A stretch of 64,000 nucleotides of DNA from Hymenobacter sp. 5317J-9 (GCF_022921075.1 NZ_CP095050.1:2356001-2420000), one strand, 5' to 3'. Positions 16,321-26,159 are shown, counted from the first letter of the stretch. Program-made: numbers and translations. Notes: generated by a model from the sequence alone, not told the origin.

Positions 16321-18315
16321 ATGAGCGAAACAACCGAAAAAACCGTGCAGCCGGATTATACCGCTGACAGCATTCAAGTACTCGAAGGTTTGGAGGCCGT
16401 GCGCAAGCGGCCCAGCATGTACATCGGCGACACCGGACTGAAAGGCCTGCACCACCTGGTGTGGGAGGTGGTCGACAACTCCATTGACGAAGCCCTGGCC
16501 GGGCATTGCGACCTGATTAACGTCACCATCAACGAAAACAACTCCATCACCGTGCGCGACAACGGCCGCGGCATCCCGGTGGACTGGCACGCCAAGGAGC
16601 AGAAGTCGGCCCTGGAAGTGGTGCTGACCGTGCTGCACGCCGGCGGTAAGTTCGACAAAGGTTCCTACAAAGTATCGGGTGGCCTGCACGGCGTGGGCGT
16701 GAGCTGCGTGAACGCGCTCAGCACCGACCTGAAGGTAACCGTGCGCCGCAAGGGCCACATCTATCAGCAGGAGTACAAGATTGGCTTCCCGCAGTACGAC
16801 GTGAAGGAAATTGGCGACACCGAGGAGCACGGCACCGAGGTGCAGTTTCTGCCCGACGCCAGCATCTTTTCCGAAACGGAATACCGTTACGACACCGTAG
16901 CCGGCCGTTTGCGCGACTTGTCGTACCTGAACAAGGGCATCCGCATCACCCTCACCGACCGCCGCGAGAAAGTGGAAGGCGGCGAGTTCCGCTACGACGA
17001 GTTTTACTCCGAAGGCGGCCTGCGCGACTTCGTGCAATACCTCGACGGCAAGGAGCGGCCCTCGTTGCTGGCCGAGCCCATTTACGTGGAAAGCGAGAAG
17101 GGTGGCACGCCCGTGGAAGTGGCCCTGCAGTACAATACCTCGTACCAGGAAAACGTCTATTCCTACGTCAACAACATCAACACGCATGAGGGCGGCACGC
17201 ACGTGGCCGGCTTCCGCTCGGCCGTGACGCGCGTGCTGAAAAGCTACGGCGACAAGAACAAGCATTTCGAGAAAGCCAAGGTGGAAATCACCGGCGACGA
17301 CTTCCGCGAGGGCCTCACGGCCGTTATCTCGGTGAAAGTGCAGGAGCCGCAATTTGAGGGCCAGACCAAGACCAAGCTGGGCAACTCCGAAGTGAGCGGC
17401 GCCGTGAACTCGGTGGTGGGCGAAATCCTGACGCAGTACCTGGACGAGAACCCCAACCAGGCCAACCGCATCATGGAGAAGGTGATTCTGGCCGCCAAGG
17501 CCCGCATCGCCGCCCGCAAGGCCAAGGACATGGTGCAGCGCAAAAACGTGCTGGGCTCGAACTCCCTGCCCGGCAAGCTGGCCGACTGCTCCGACTCGGA
17601 CCCGGAAATCTGCGAGCTGTACCTGGTGGAAGGGGACTCGGCCGGCGGCACCGCCAAGCAGGGCCGCAACCGCGCGTTCCAGGCCATTCTGCCGCTGCGC
17701 GGCAAAATCCTGAACGTGGAGAAGGCCCAGGAGCACAAAATCCTGGAAAATGAGGAAATCAAGAACATGATTACCGCATTGGGCGTCACGTTCAACGAGC
17801 GCAAGTCGCTGGCCTTCACCACCGACGAAGAAGGTACCGAAACCGGCCCGTTGAACTTCGACAAGCTGCGCTACCACAAGGTCATCATCATGACCGACGC
17901 CGACATCGACGGCTCGCACATCCGCACGCTGATTCTGACCTTCTTCTTCCGCTACATGCGCGAGCTGGTGGACCGCGGCTACATCTACATCGCCCTGCCG
18001 CCGCTCTACCTTGTGAAGCGCGGCAAAGAAGAGCGTTACTGCTGGACCGAAGAAGAGCGCCAACAGGCCCAGGAAGACCTCGGCCGCGGCAAGCCCGAAA
18101 CGGTGAATGTGCAGCGCTACAAAGGGCTGGGCGAAATGAACGCTGAGCAGCTCTGGACCACCACCATGCAGCCCATCACCCGCACCCTGAAGCAGGTGAC
18201 GGTGGAGTCGGCCGCCGAAGCCGACCACTTGTTCTCGATGCTGATGGGCGACGAAGTGGCCCCGCGGCGCGATTTTATCGAACGCAACGCCAAATACGCC
18301 AAGCTGGACGTGTAA
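16321..18315 (+). CDS. gyrB: DNA gyrase subunit B
   Basis: ATPase subunit of DNA gyrase, which introduces negative supercoils with GyrA. The 664-residue protein has the GHKL ATPase domain (VVDNSIDEALAG with the catalytic Glu/Asn region, DNGRGIPV, GGLHGVGVSCVNAL), a transducer domain, a TOPRIM domain (EGDSAGGTAKQGRN and the DTDID-type TDADIDGSHI metal site) and the C-terminal QRYKGLGEMNAEQLWTTTM. It is the short form lacking the enterobacterial insert, normal for Bacteroidota. The gene is monocistronic with its own promoter box and terminator. gyrA is not in the window. Confidence 0.97.
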   Translation: MSETTEKTVQPDYTADSIQVLEGLEAVRKRPSMYIGDTGLKGLHHLVWEVVDNSIDEALAGHCDLINVTINENNSITVRDNGRGIPVDWHAKEQKSALEVVLTVLHAGGKFDKGSYKVSGGLHGVGVSCVNALSTDLKVTVRRKGHIYQQEYKIGFPQYDVKEIGDTEEHGTEVQFLPDASIFSETEYRYDTVAGRLRDLSYLNKGIRITLTDRREKVEGGEFRYDEFYSEGGLRDFVQYLDGKERPSLLAEPIYVESEKGGTPVEVALQYNTSYQENVYSYVNNINTHEGGTHVAGFRSAVTRVLKSYGDKNKHFEKAKVEITGDDFREGLTAVISVKVQEPQFEGQTKTKLGNSEVSGAVNSVVGEILTQYLDENPNQANRIMEKVILAAKARIAARKAKDMVQRKNVLGSNSLPGKLADCSDSDPEICELYLVEGDSAGGTAKQGRNRAFQAILPLRGKILNVEKAQEHKILENEEIKNMITALGVTFNERKSLAFTTDEEGTETGPLNFDKLRYHKVIIMTDADIDGSHIRTLILTFFFRYMRELVDRGYIYIALPPLYLVKRGKEERYCWTEEERQQAQEDLGRGKPETVNVQRYKGLGEMNAEQLWTTTMQPITRTLKQVTVESAAEADHLFSMLMGDEVAPRRDFIERNAKYAKLDV

Positions 18316-18371
18316 GGGCTGAGCCTGAGATTCGACGGATTGTTGGATTGGTCGGATTTTCTGAATTGGAT

Positions 18372-18406
18372 AAAGAAAGCAGTCGTCGTGACTGCTTTCT
18401 TTTTTT
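18372..18406 (+). terminator. Terminator of gyrB
   Basis: AAAGAAAGCAGTC (18372-18384) and GACTGCTTTCTTT (18390-18402) form a 13-bp stem with a 5-base loop and a T tail. Confidence 0.9.
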
Positions 18407-18428
18407 GTAATCAATTCAAGTGATTTTT

Positions 18429-18839
18429 ATGCGGCAATTGATTTCCTCCGGCGCTCCCTGGGAGCCGATTGTGGGCTATTCCCGCGCCGTGCGCGTGGGC
18501 AACGTGGTGGAGGTGGCCGGCACGACGGCGCAGGACGGCGACGTGGTTACGGGCGGGGCCGATGTATATGCCCAGACCAAGCGGGCGTTGGAAAAAATAG
18601 GGGAGGCCCTGGCGGCGGCCGGAGCGTCGTTTGCGGATGTGGTGCGGACGCGCCTCTTCGTCACCGATATTTCGCAATGGGAGGCTGTGGGCCGAGCGCA
18701 CGGCGAGGTGTTCGGGGAAATTCGGCCAGCGGCCTCCATGCTGGAAGTGAAGGCGCTGATTGACCCACGCTTACTGGTTGAGATTGAGGCTACAGCCATC
18801 ATCGAAGGGATGGGAAATGCCCGCTCGTCCGGAAATTAG
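18429..18839 (+). CDS. RidA/YjgF-family protein
   Basis: A 136-residue member of the Rid superfamily of small trimeric proteins, many of which hydrolyse reactive enamine/imine intermediates. The visible family features are the N-terminal strand ([18 protein letters not shown]), the helix [15 protein letters not shown] and the C-terminal strand [11 protein letters not shown]. The arginine that binds the substrate carboxylate in RidA would correspond to Arg in VVRTRLFV. In the usual RidA the C-terminal Glu is retained (VEIEA). An in-frame GTG three codons upstream is less likely than ATG at 18429. It has no obvious partner genes. Confidence 0.85.
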   Translation: MRQLISSGAPWEPIVGYSRAVRVGNVVEVAGTTAQDGDVVTGGADVYAQTKRALEKIGEALAAAGASFADVVRTRLFVTDISQWEAVGRAHGEVFGEIRPAASMLEVKALIDPRLLVEIEATAIIEGMGNARSSGN

Positions 18840-18873
18840 CCCTCGCTAAACGCGGGAAGCGGCCGGATTGGGC

Positions 18874-18881
18874 TAATTTTG
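18874..18881 (+). promoter_or_regulatory. Putative -7 box of the phytochrome operon (TAATTTTG)
   Basis: Match to TAnnTTTG 42 bases upstream of the heme oxygenase ATG at 18924. If used, it would drive heme oxygenase, phytochrome and the two downstream signalling genes. Confidence 0.45.
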
Positions 18882-18923
18882 ACGGTCTCACGCGTCAGCT
18901 CTGCCCGGTTCCGCACGTCTTCA

Positions 18924-19520
18924 ATGCCCACCGTTCCCCATCTCCCCGAATCCGTTTCCGCGCCCGGCATCCTGGCCCGGCTGCGCGCCGAAACCCGTCC
19001 GTACCACGACGCCCTGGAGGCAGGCGCCTTCAACGAATCCTTGCGGGCGGGCGCGCCCACGGCCGCCGGTACGGCGCACTTCCTGGAGCGCATGTACGGA
19101 TTCTTGCAGCCTTACGAAACCGCCCTGCGCCAGCACGAGGCCGCGTTCGGCCCGGCCTGGGAGCTGCCGCGCCGCTACCGTGCCCACCTGATTCTGGCCG
19201 ATTTGCAGCGCCTGGCCGATGCCCCCAAACCACCGCTGTGCCCAAACATGCCGCCGCTACACACGCTGCCGCAACTGCTGGGCGCGATGTACGTGCTAGA
19301 AGGCTCCACGCTGGGCGGGCAGGTCATCAACCGGCAGCTGGAGCGGGCGGGTATTCCGCTGCGGAGCTATTTTGCGGGGTATGGCGAGCGAACCGGACCG
19401 ATGTGGAAAGCGTTCTGCCACCTGCTAGCGGAGGCTGCTGCCCCGGACAACGCCGACGAAATCGTGGCGTCGGCCGCTAATACTTTTCAATGCCTTGATG
19501 CGTGGATAAACCAACCTTGA
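18924..19520 (+). CDS. bphO: Biliverdin-producing heme oxygenase
   Basis: Opens heme to biliverdin IXa, the chromophore of the phytochrome encoded by the next gene. The 198-residue protein has the family's proximal heme ligand at His28 (ETRPYHDALE) and the glycine-rich distal helix GAMYVLEGSTLGGQVI, which is diagnostic of bacterial BphO-type enzymes. The start at 18924 is the first ATG giving a normal length. Its 3' end overlaps the next gene by 19 bases, so the chromophore-making enzyme and the photoreceptor are made from the same message. Confidence 0.92.
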   Translation: MPTVPHLPESVSAPGILARLRAETRPYHDALEAGAFNESLRAGAPTAAGTAHFLERMYGFLQPYETALRQHEAAFGPAWELPRRYRAHLILADLQRLADAPKPPLCPNMPPLHTLPQLLGAMYVLEGSTLGGQVINRQLERAGIPLRSYFAGYGERTGPMWKAFCHLLAEAAAPDNADEIVASAANTFQCLDAWINQP

Positions 19521-21808
19521 GCTACACCGACGAAAGCCTGCTCGGCACCACCATTACGTTAAATAACTGCGACCGGGAGCCCATTCACATTCCGGGGGCC
19601 ATTCAGCCCTATGGCTTTCTGCTGTGTCTTGATGAAGACACGCAGCGCATCGTGCAAGCCAGCGCCAACACCGAAACCTACCTCGGCCGGCCGGCCGAAA
19701 GCTTGATTGGCGGTGGCCTCGGGCAAGTACTGGCCCCCGACCAGCAGGCCAAAGTGGAGGCCTTGCTCGGCTCGCTCGGCACCGCGCCCCGGCTACTGGG
19801 CGTACGCCTCGACCCAGTGGCCGGGCGGCCGTACTTCAAAATCATCATGCACCGCTACGACGGGGTGCTGTGGCTGGAATTTGAGCCAGTAGACCAGCTC
19901 GAGGGCGCGTCCCTCGACCTGCCTTTTCTGAATGCGGCTTTGGGCCAGATGCTGGCGGCGGGCTCGGTGATGGAGTTTTGCCAGCACACCGTGGACCAGG
20001 TGCGTGCCCTCACCGGCTTCGACCGGGTGGCCATCTACCGCTTTGCGGCCGACGAAAGCGGCGAGGTCATTGCCGAAGCCAAGCGCGACGACCTCGACCC
20101 CTGGCTGGGCATTCATTACCCGGCCACCGACATTCCGCAGCAGGCGCGGGCCATGTACCTCAAAAACTGGCTGCGCTTCATTCCCGACGCGGGCTACGCG
20201 CCGGTGCCGCTCGTGCCGGTGCGCAACCCGGCCACGGGCCGCCCGCCCGACATGACCTACGCCGTGTTGCGCAGCGTGTCGCCCATTCACCTGGAGTATT
20301 TGCGCAACATGGGCTCGGCGGCTACCATGACCATCTCGCTGATTCAGAACGGCAAGCTCTGGGGCATGGTCACCTGCCACCACCTCACGCCCCGGCTGGT
20401 GAGCTACGAGCTGCGCGACTTGTGCCAGTTCATCGGCAAAACGTTTTCGGCCCTGCTCGCCAGCAAGGAGCTGCTGGACGACACGGAATACCAGCTGCGA
20501 ATCACCGAGCGGCAGAGCGAATTGTTTGAAAACGTGACGGTATCGGGCCACGCCAATTTTGTGGACGGCCTGTGCGGCTTTTTCCCCACGCTGCAGGACG
20601 TGTTCGACTGCGGCGGGGCAGCCGTGTGCTTCAACGACGAACTCGTCACGCTGGGCAGCACGCCTACGCCCGAACAAATCCGCGAGCTGGTGGCTTGGCT
20701 GCAGGTCCACGCGCCGGAAGACGTGTTTTCCACCTCGTCGTACGCCGCGCTCAACCCGGCAGGGTTGGACATCCGGGCCACCGCCAGCGGCATCATTGCG
20801 GCCTCGCTGGCCGATGCGCCCGGCAACTACCTGCTCTGGTTCCAGCCCGAGCAGGTGCGAACGGTGACCTGGGCGGGCCAGCACGAGAAAAATCACACGC
20901 TGGTCGACGGCCAGGTTTTCCTCTCGCCCCGCCAGTCGTTTGAGGCCTGGAAGCAACTGGTGGAAAACACCGCGGCGCCGTGGCGGGCCGTGGAACTCGA
21001 CGCGGCCAGGGAAATTCGGGTGCGCATTTCCGACATCCGCCTCAAAGTGTTCAACGAGCTGCAGGCGCGGGCCCAAAGCCTGAGCCGCCTCAACGCCGAG
21101 CTGGCCCGCAGCAACGACGACCTCGACTCGTTTGCCTACGTGGCTTCGCACGATTTGAAGGAGCCCCTGCGCGGCATTCACAACTATTCCCTCTTTTTGC
21201 TGGAAGACTACGCCGATAAACTCGACGAAGAGGGCGTACACCGACTCCAGACTCTGGTGCGCCTGAGCCAGCGCATGGAAAGCCTGATTGAGTCGCTGCT
21301 GCAGCTCTCGCGGGTGGGCCGCGCCGAACTAGAGCTGGAGGCGGTGGACCTGAACGAGATGCTGGTCGAGGTGAGCGACCTGCTTCAGCTGCGCTTTGAG
21401 GAAACCCAGACCCAGCTCGTGGTGGCCGAAAAGTTGCCGACCATTATGGGCGACCGCATCAGGATTCAGGAGGTGTTCAGCAACCTGTTTTCGAACGCCA
21501 TGAAATACAACGACCGCCCGGAAAAGGTCATTCGGGTGGGTGAGGCCGCCGTTGACGCTTTTTCGGCCATAAATCGCGCCAAATTCTACGTGTTTTACGT
21601 AAAGGATAACGGCATTGGAATCGATTCGCGCCACCAAGCCAGTATCTTCAAACTGTTTAAGCGCCTGCACACTCCGGACAAGTACGGTGGAGGTACCGGC
21701 GCGGGCCTGGCCATCGCCAAGAAGATGGTGGAAAAACATGGCGGCACCCTGTGGGTTGATTCGCAACCCGGCCAGGGGTCGACCTTTTACTTTACCATAC
21801 CTAAATAA
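19502..21808 (+). CDS. bphP: Bacteriophytochrome histidine kinase
   Basis: A 768-residue red/far-red light sensor. Domains in order: N-terminal PAS with the biliverdin-binding Cys23 (NNCDREPIHIPGAIQPYG), GAF (DIP motif in HYPATDIPQQAR, about residue 212), PHY with the tongue motif PRQSF (about residue 478), then a histidine kinase with H box SHDLKEPLRG (His550), N box NLFSNAMKYND, G1 DNGIGI and G2 GGTGAGLAIAKKM. All elements for chromophore attachment and kinase activity are intact, and this closely follows the Deinococcus BphP plan. It starts at a GTG inside the end of bphO; no ATG fits. Confidence 0.95.
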   Translation: MDKPTLSYTDESLLGTTITLNNCDREPIHIPGAIQPYGFLLCLDEDTQRIVQASANTETYLGRPAESLIGGGLGQVLAPDQQAKVEALLGSLGTAPRLLGVRLDPVAGRPYFKIIMHRYDGVLWLEFEPVDQLEGASLDLPFLNAALGQMLAAGSVMEFCQHTVDQVRALTGFDRVAIYRFAADESGEVIAEAKRDDLDPWLGIHYPATDIPQQARAMYLKNWLRFIPDAGYAPVPLVPVRNPATGRPPDMTYAVLRSVSPIHLEYLRNMGSAATMTISLIQNGKLWGMVTCHHLTPRLVSYELRDLCQFIGKTFSALLASKELLDDTEYQLRITERQSELFENVTVSGHANFVDGLCGFFPTLQDVFDCGGAAVCFNDELVTLGSTPTPEQIRELVAWLQVHAPEDVFSTSSYAALNPAGLDIRATASGIIAASLADAPGNYLLWFQPEQVRTVTWAGQHEKNHTLVDGQVFLSPRQSFEAWKQLVENTAAPWRAVELDAAREIRVRISDIRLKVFNELQARAQSLSRLNAELARSNDDLDSFAYVASHDLKEPLRGIHNYSLFLLEDYADKLDEEGVHRLQTLVRLSQRMESLIESLLQLSRVGRAELELEAVDLNEMLVEVSDLLQLRFEETQTQLVVAEKLPTIMGDRIRIQEVFSNLFSNAMKYNDRPEKVIRVGEAAVDAFSAINRAKFYVFYVKDNGIGIDSRHQASIFKLFKRLHTPDKYGGGTGAGLAIAKKMVEKHGGTLWVDSQPGQGSTFYFTIPK

Positions 21809-21817
21809 CCGGTAGTC

Positions 21818-22264
21818 GTGCTTGTATCGCCTCTCAAACCCATCCTCGTTGTGGAAGACAGCGCCGAAGACTTCATGGCCTTGAGCCGTGTGTTTCGGAA
21901 GCACGCCCTGCAAAACCCGGTGCTGCGCTGCGAAGACGGTGACCAGGCCTTGGAGTACCTGCAGGGGTACGGCAAAGCCGCCGGCTGGCCCCAAACCCTG
22001 CCCGCCTTCGTGTTGCTCGACCTGAACATGCCCGGCACCGACGGGCGCGCGGTGCTCGAATCCATGAAGCGCGACCCCAAGCTGCTGTCCATCCCCGTCG
22101 TTGTATTCAGTACCTCGACCAGTGCCGTAGACATTGCCGACTGCTACCAGATGGGAGCCAACAGCTACCTTGCCAAACCCATTGAGTATGCGGTTCTGGA
22201 AGAAAAAGTCCGTCACGCCATTCGGTATTGGTTGGAGACTTCGGAGTTGCCGAAGGCATTGTAG
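21818..22264 (+). CDS. Single-domain response regulator (Rcp1-like)
   Basis: A 148-residue receiver domain without an output domain. The acidic pocket is VVEDSAED, the phosphoacceptor is Asp68 (VLLDLNMPGTDG), the conserved Thr/Ser is in VFSTSTS and the Lys in YLAKPIEY. This form, with extended loops, is the Rcp1 type that commonly pairs with phytochrome kinases and takes phosphate from them. It starts at a GTG nine bases after bphP, so the cognate kinase is almost certainly BphP. With no DNA-binding part, it must act through another protein, possibly the next gene product. Confidence 0.92.
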   Translation: MLVSPLKPILVVEDSAEDFMALSRVFRKHALQNPVLRCEDGDQALEYLQGYGKAAGWPQTLPAFVLLDLNMPGTDGRAVLESMKRDPKLLSIPVVVFSTSTSAVDIADCYQMGANSYLAKPIEYAVLEEKVRHAIRYWLETSELPKAL

Positions 22265-22275
22265 GAATTGGCCAC

Positions 22276-23496
22276 ATGAAGAAAATTTTACTCGTTGACG
22301 ACAACGAGCAAGACCGTGCCCTGTATCGGCGCTTTTTGGGGCGGCACCTGGGCTTTGAGAGCATTCGTTTTGAGGAAGCGGCCACCGCCGCTGAAGCGCG
22401 GGACCAGTTTCTGGCGCACCAGCCCGACTGTGTGCTGCTTGACTACAACCTGCCCGACGCGGATGGCCTCGACATCTTGGCCGACCTGAAAACCCTGACC
22501 CCGCCCGACAGCCTGTGCGTGGTGATGGTGACCGGCGGCGGCAGCGAAAAGCTGGCCGTGCGCGCCCTCAACAACGGTGCCCTTGATTATTTGGTGAAGC
22601 GGCAGTTCGACCAGGAACTGCTGGCCAAAACCGTGCTGCACGCCATTGAGAAAAACGAGTGGCGGCAGTACGTGGCGCGCTACCACGACGAACTGCGCGC
22701 CGTGAACCAGCAGCTGCGCGACTCGCTGGACGCCCTGACGGAAACACGCCACGAAATCAGCCTCAAAAACGCTCAGCTTACGGCCGCCAACGCCGACCTA
22801 GCCCGCGCCAACCTCGACCTCGACAACTTTGTGTACGCGGCCTCGCACGACCTCAAGCAGCCCGTCGACAACCTGCGCGGCTTGTTTGAGGAACTGCGTA
22901 GCTCGGCTACGTTTCACGACGCGGAAGCTGGCACGGTGCTCCGGCTGGTCGATTCGTCGCTGCAGGACCTCAGCAAAACCATTCACGACCTGTCGGCCGT
23001 GGTGCAGGCCGAGCGCATGACCGGCGGCCAGCCCGCCGAAAAAGTAGTGCTGGCCGACCTGACCAAAGAAGTGCTGACGCTGCTCCAACCCCAGGTGGCG
23101 GCGGCCCAGGGCTGCGTGCATACCGATTTTGCCGCGTTGCCTTCGCTGCAGTTCGAGCGCAGCAGCTTGCGCACCATTCTCCTCAACCTGCTAAGCAACG
23201 CCTTGAAATACCGCCACCCCGACCGGCCGTGCAAGGTGGAGGTGCGGGCCTACGAAGCAGCCGGCCAGCCGGTGCTTGAGGTGCGCGACAACGGCTTGGG
23301 CATCGACATGGAGCGGCACGGCGGCGAGATGTTCCAGCTGTTTCGGCGCTTTCACCCACAGGCGTCGTCCGGCACGGGCGTGGGGTTGTTCCTCGTCCAT
23401 CGGCTGGTGCAGGCGCAGGGGGGACGCATCGAAGTAACGAGCCAAGAAGGCGAAGGCACGACATTTCGGCTGTACCTGGGGCCGGCGGCGGGGTAA
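22276..23496 (+). CDS. Response-regulator/histidine-kinase hybrid
   Basis: A 406-residue protein with an N-terminal receiver (acidic pair VDDNEQD, phosphoacceptor Asp56 in LLDYNLPDADG, Lys in DYLVKRQ), a coiled linker (about 125-175), and a HisKA domain with His191 (AASHDLKQPV) followed by a HATPase domain (LNLLSNALKYR, DNGLGI, GTGVGLFLVHRLV). The receiver precedes the kinase, so the kinase is probably switched by phosphorylation of its own receiver. It begins 11 bases after the Rcp1-like gene and ends the light-sensing operon. An upstream in-frame ATG (22228) lies inside the previous gene and is less likely. Confidence 0.9.
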   Translation: MKKILLVDDNEQDRALYRRFLGRHLGFESIRFEEAATAAEARDQFLAHQPDCVLLDYNLPDADGLDILADLKTLTPPDSLCVVMVTGGGSEKLAVRALNNGALDYLVKRQFDQELLAKTVLHAIEKNEWRQYVARYHDELRAVNQQLRDSLDALTETRHEISLKNAQLTAANADLARANLDLDNFVYAASHDLKQPVDNLRGLFEELRSSATFHDAEAGTVLRLVDSSLQDLSKTIHDLSAVVQAERMTGGQPAEKVVLADLTKEVLTLLQPQVAAAQGCVHTDFAALPSLQFERSSLRTILLNLLSNALKYRHPDRPCKVEVRAYEAAGQPVLEVRDNGLGIDMERHGGEMFQLFRRFHPQASSGTGVGLFLVHRLVQAQGGRIEVTSQEGEGTTFRLYLGPAAG

Positions 23497-23623
23497 TTGG
23501 ACGAATAATGCCGTGTGGGCGCGGGTTTGGGGCAAGGCCTGCCGTTAATTTGCCGGCAGACAACGCATGCAACGGCAGCCCAAAAGCTGCGGAATCCGTT
23601 TACATCCGAAAACCCCGTGGTCC

Positions 23624-25975
23624 ATGAAGTTATTTAAGTCCGCCGACCTTATCCGCAAAAGCAAATACATCAGCCGCGACTTGAGTTGGTTGCGGTTCAA
23701 CTACCGCGTGCTCGACCAGGTACAGGACGCCAGCCGCGGTCTGTTTGATAAGCTCAAGTTCTTGGCCATCACCAGCTCCAACCTCGACGAATTCTTCATG
23801 ATTCGCGTGGGCTCGCTCTACAACTACCTCGACTACGGCAAGGAGCGCATCGACTATTCGGGCCTGCGGGAGCTGCCGTTTCGGCGCAAGCTGCTCGATT
23901 TCGCGCACCGTTTCGTGAACGACCAGAGCCTGACCTACCTCAACGAGCTGAAGCCAAATTTCGAAAAGCACGGCTTCAACATCCTCAAAATGTCGGACCT
24001 GACGGAGCTGGAGGTGAAAAAGGCCGATGGCTACTTCAAAAACACCGTGTTTCCGCTGCTCACGCCGATGGTGTACGACTCGTACCACGGCTTCCCGCTG
24101 ATGATGAACCAGATGCTCATCTTCGGGGTGGTGACGCGCATTGGCAACGGCATTGCGGTGGGGCTCGATGGCGAGGCCGAAAAGGGACAGGAGCGCCTCA
24201 CCTTCGTGCAGATTCCGCAGAACCTGACGCGCTTTTTCGAGCTCACGCGCAAAGACAAAGTCATTTTTGTGCCCATCGAGGAAGTGGTGCGCGAGTTCCT
24301 GCCGCGCCTGTTCCGCAACGTCGAGATTGTATCGGCCAATTTGTTTCGCATCACGCGCAACGGCGACTTCACGCTGGAAGAGTCGGACGACATCGACAAC
24401 GATTTCATCAAGGAAATTCAGGTGGGCCTCAAAACCCGCAAGCGCGGCCGCGTGGTGCGCGTAGAAGTGGAGCCTAATGCCTCGCCCACGCTCATGCAGG
24501 TGCTGCGCGAGCGGTGGAACATCGACAACGGCAACGTCTTCGTCATTAACTCGCTCATTGACCTCAAAGGTCTGTGGCAGATAGTGCGGCACCCCAACTT
24601 CCGGGGTAAAACCGCCAAAATGCCCGCTACGGTACAGCCGCTGAGCCTACCCGAAGGCGCCGAGGAAAACCTCTTCGAGTACCTCAAGCACCACGACGTG
24701 TTGCTGCACCACCCCTACAACAGCATCGAGCCCATGGTGCGACTGCTGGAGCAGGCGGCCGTGGACCCGCACGTGCTGGGCATCAAGCAAACCATTTACC
24801 GCTTGGCCGACGATTCCCGCGTGAGCGCGGCGCTCCTCAAAGCAGCCGAAAACGGCAAGCACGTATCGGTGCTGTTTGAAGTGAAGGCGCGCTTCGACGA
24901 GGAGAAAAACATCCGCGAGGGCGCCCGGCTGGAAAAGGCCGGCTGCTTCGTGATTTACGGCGTGAGCAAGTACAAGACGCACACCAAGCTCCTCATGATT
25001 ATCCGCAAGGAAGGGGAGAAGGTGACGCGCTACGTGCACATTGGCTCGGGCAACTACAACGAGCAAACGGCCCGCCTCTACACCGACGTGAGCCTGCTCA
25101 CGACCAACGACACCTACGGCCACGACGTGTCGGAATTCTTCAACGTCATCACCGGCCACTCGCAGCCCGACGATTACGAGTACCTCATCACGGCGCCCAA
25201 GGACATGCGCCAGCAGCTCATTCACCTCATTCGGGAAGAAGTGAAGCAGGCCAAGAAAGGCTTGCCCAGCGGCATTGTGATGAAGATGAATTCGCTCGAA
25301 GACAAGGAGCTCATTGACGAGTTTTACCGGGCGGCTAAGGCCGGCGTGCCCATTCGCTTTGTGGTGCGGGGCATCTGCTGCCTGCGTCCGGGCCGGCCGG
25401 GGCTGAGCGACAACATTGAAGTTCGCAGCATTGTGGGCGAGTATCTGGAGCACACCCGCCTGTTCTATTTCCACAATGGCGGCGATGCCAAGGTGTATGC
25501 CGGCTCGGCCGACATCATGGTGCGCAGCTTTGACCGGCGCATCGAAGCGCTGTTTTTGATTGTTAATCCGCAGCTTAAGCGGGAGGCTATCAATATTCTG
25601 ATGATGAATATGATGGATAATCAAAACAGCTACGTCATGCGGGAGGATGGCGCCTACATTCGCCAGCAGCCGGCGCCCGGCGAACCGGTGGTGAACGTGC
25701 ACAAAGACTTCTTCAAGCGCGACGAAGCCCAGCTGGCCACGGCCACTGCCGAAGGCATGCTGGCGCTGCTCGCCGTGCAGGCCCAGCGCCGCCTCGACGT
25801 AGCCGCTGCGCAGCAGGAAGCCGAGCAGACGGCCGCTCTGGCCGCCGAAGCTCTCGAAGCCGGCACCGACGATGCCTTCGGCGAAGGCGAGCACGACGAG
25901 TCCTGCGAGGACGACGCCACGCCCGTGGGCCACGTCGATGAGGAGGGCGTGAGCGCCGGAGTGGTGAATGCGTAG
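23624..25975 (+). CDS. ppk1: Polyphosphate kinase 1
   Basis: Makes inorganic polyphosphate from ATP at the membrane or in the cytoplasm. Conserved features are the N-terminal DLSWLRFNYRVLDQ, the IKQTIYRLADDSRV region and the autophosphorylated His in YVHIGSGNYNEQTARLY (about residue 483), plus the second His region LEHTRLFYF. The core ends near residue 700. The remaining 80 residues are an unusual acidic, Ala/Glu/Asp-rich tail that the family usually lacks, giving 783 residues in place of about 700. The ATG at 23624 gives the standard N-terminus. The gene is convergent with ppx, so synthesis and degradation are encoded side by side. Confidence 0.95.
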   Translation: MKLFKSADLIRKSKYISRDLSWLRFNYRVLDQVQDASRGLFDKLKFLAITSSNLDEFFMIRVGSLYNYLDYGKERIDYSGLRELPFRRKLLDFAHRFVNDQSLTYLNELKPNFEKHGFNILKMSDLTELEVKKADGYFKNTVFPLLTPMVYDSYHGFPLMMNQMLIFGVVTRIGNGIAVGLDGEAEKGQERLTFVQIPQNLTRFFELTRKDKVIFVPIEEVVREFLPRLFRNVEIVSANLFRITRNGDFTLEESDDIDNDFIKEIQVGLKTRKRGRVVRVEVEPNASPTLMQVLRERWNIDNGNVFVINSLIDLKGLWQIVRHPNFRGKTAKMPATVQPLSLPEGAEENLFEYLKHHDVLLHHPYNSIEPMVRLLEQAAVDPHVLGIKQTIYRLADDSRVSAALLKAAENGKHVSVLFEVKARFDEEKNIREGARLEKAGCFVIYGVSKYKTHTKLLMIIRKEGEKVTRYVHIGSGNYNEQTARLYTDVSLLTTNDTYGHDVSEFFNVITGHSQPDDYEYLITAPKDMRQQLIHLIREEVKQAKKGLPSGIVMKMNSLEDKELIDEFYRAAKAGVPIRFVVRGICCLRPGRPGLSDNIEVRSIVGEYLEHTRLFYFHNGGDAKVYAGSADIMVRSFDRRIEALFLIVNPQLKREAINILMMNMMDNQNSYVMREDGAYIRQQPAPGEPVVNVHKDFFKRDEAQLATATAEGMLALLAVQAQRRLDVAAAQQEAEQTAALAAEALEAGTDDAFGEGEHDESCEDDATPVGHVDEEGVSAGVVNA

Positions 25976-26050
25976 CTGACAAAGCCCGCCATTGCGAGGC
26001 CACCGGCCGTGGCAATTCTTCCTGCTCTCAACGACTAGCCCCCTAATGTG

Positions 26051-26084
26051 AAAAGCCCCGGCTCTGCCTAGAGTCGGGGCTTTT
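26051..26084. terminator. Terminator between ppk1 and ppx
   Basis: AAAAGCCCCG and CGGGGCTTTT with a further inner pairing (GCTC / GAGT). It can act in both directions. A separate 14-bp perfect palindrome (CGCCTTGCAAGGCG) at 26146-26159 abuts the ppx stop codon. Confidence 0.85.
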
Positions 26085-26159
26085 GTTTGAGTGTATCGCA
26101 ACTCAAGGCTGGTCGCACGGAGAGTAAGGATTGCTGCGTGGCGTCCGCCTTGCAAGGCG

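Noticed and set aside
16267..18414. 715-residue minus-strand frame
   Set aside because: Antisense to gyrB, with no family match and His/Val-rich composition.
19793..21241. 482-residue minus-strand frame
   Set aside because: Antisense to the phytochrome gene; a composition shadow.
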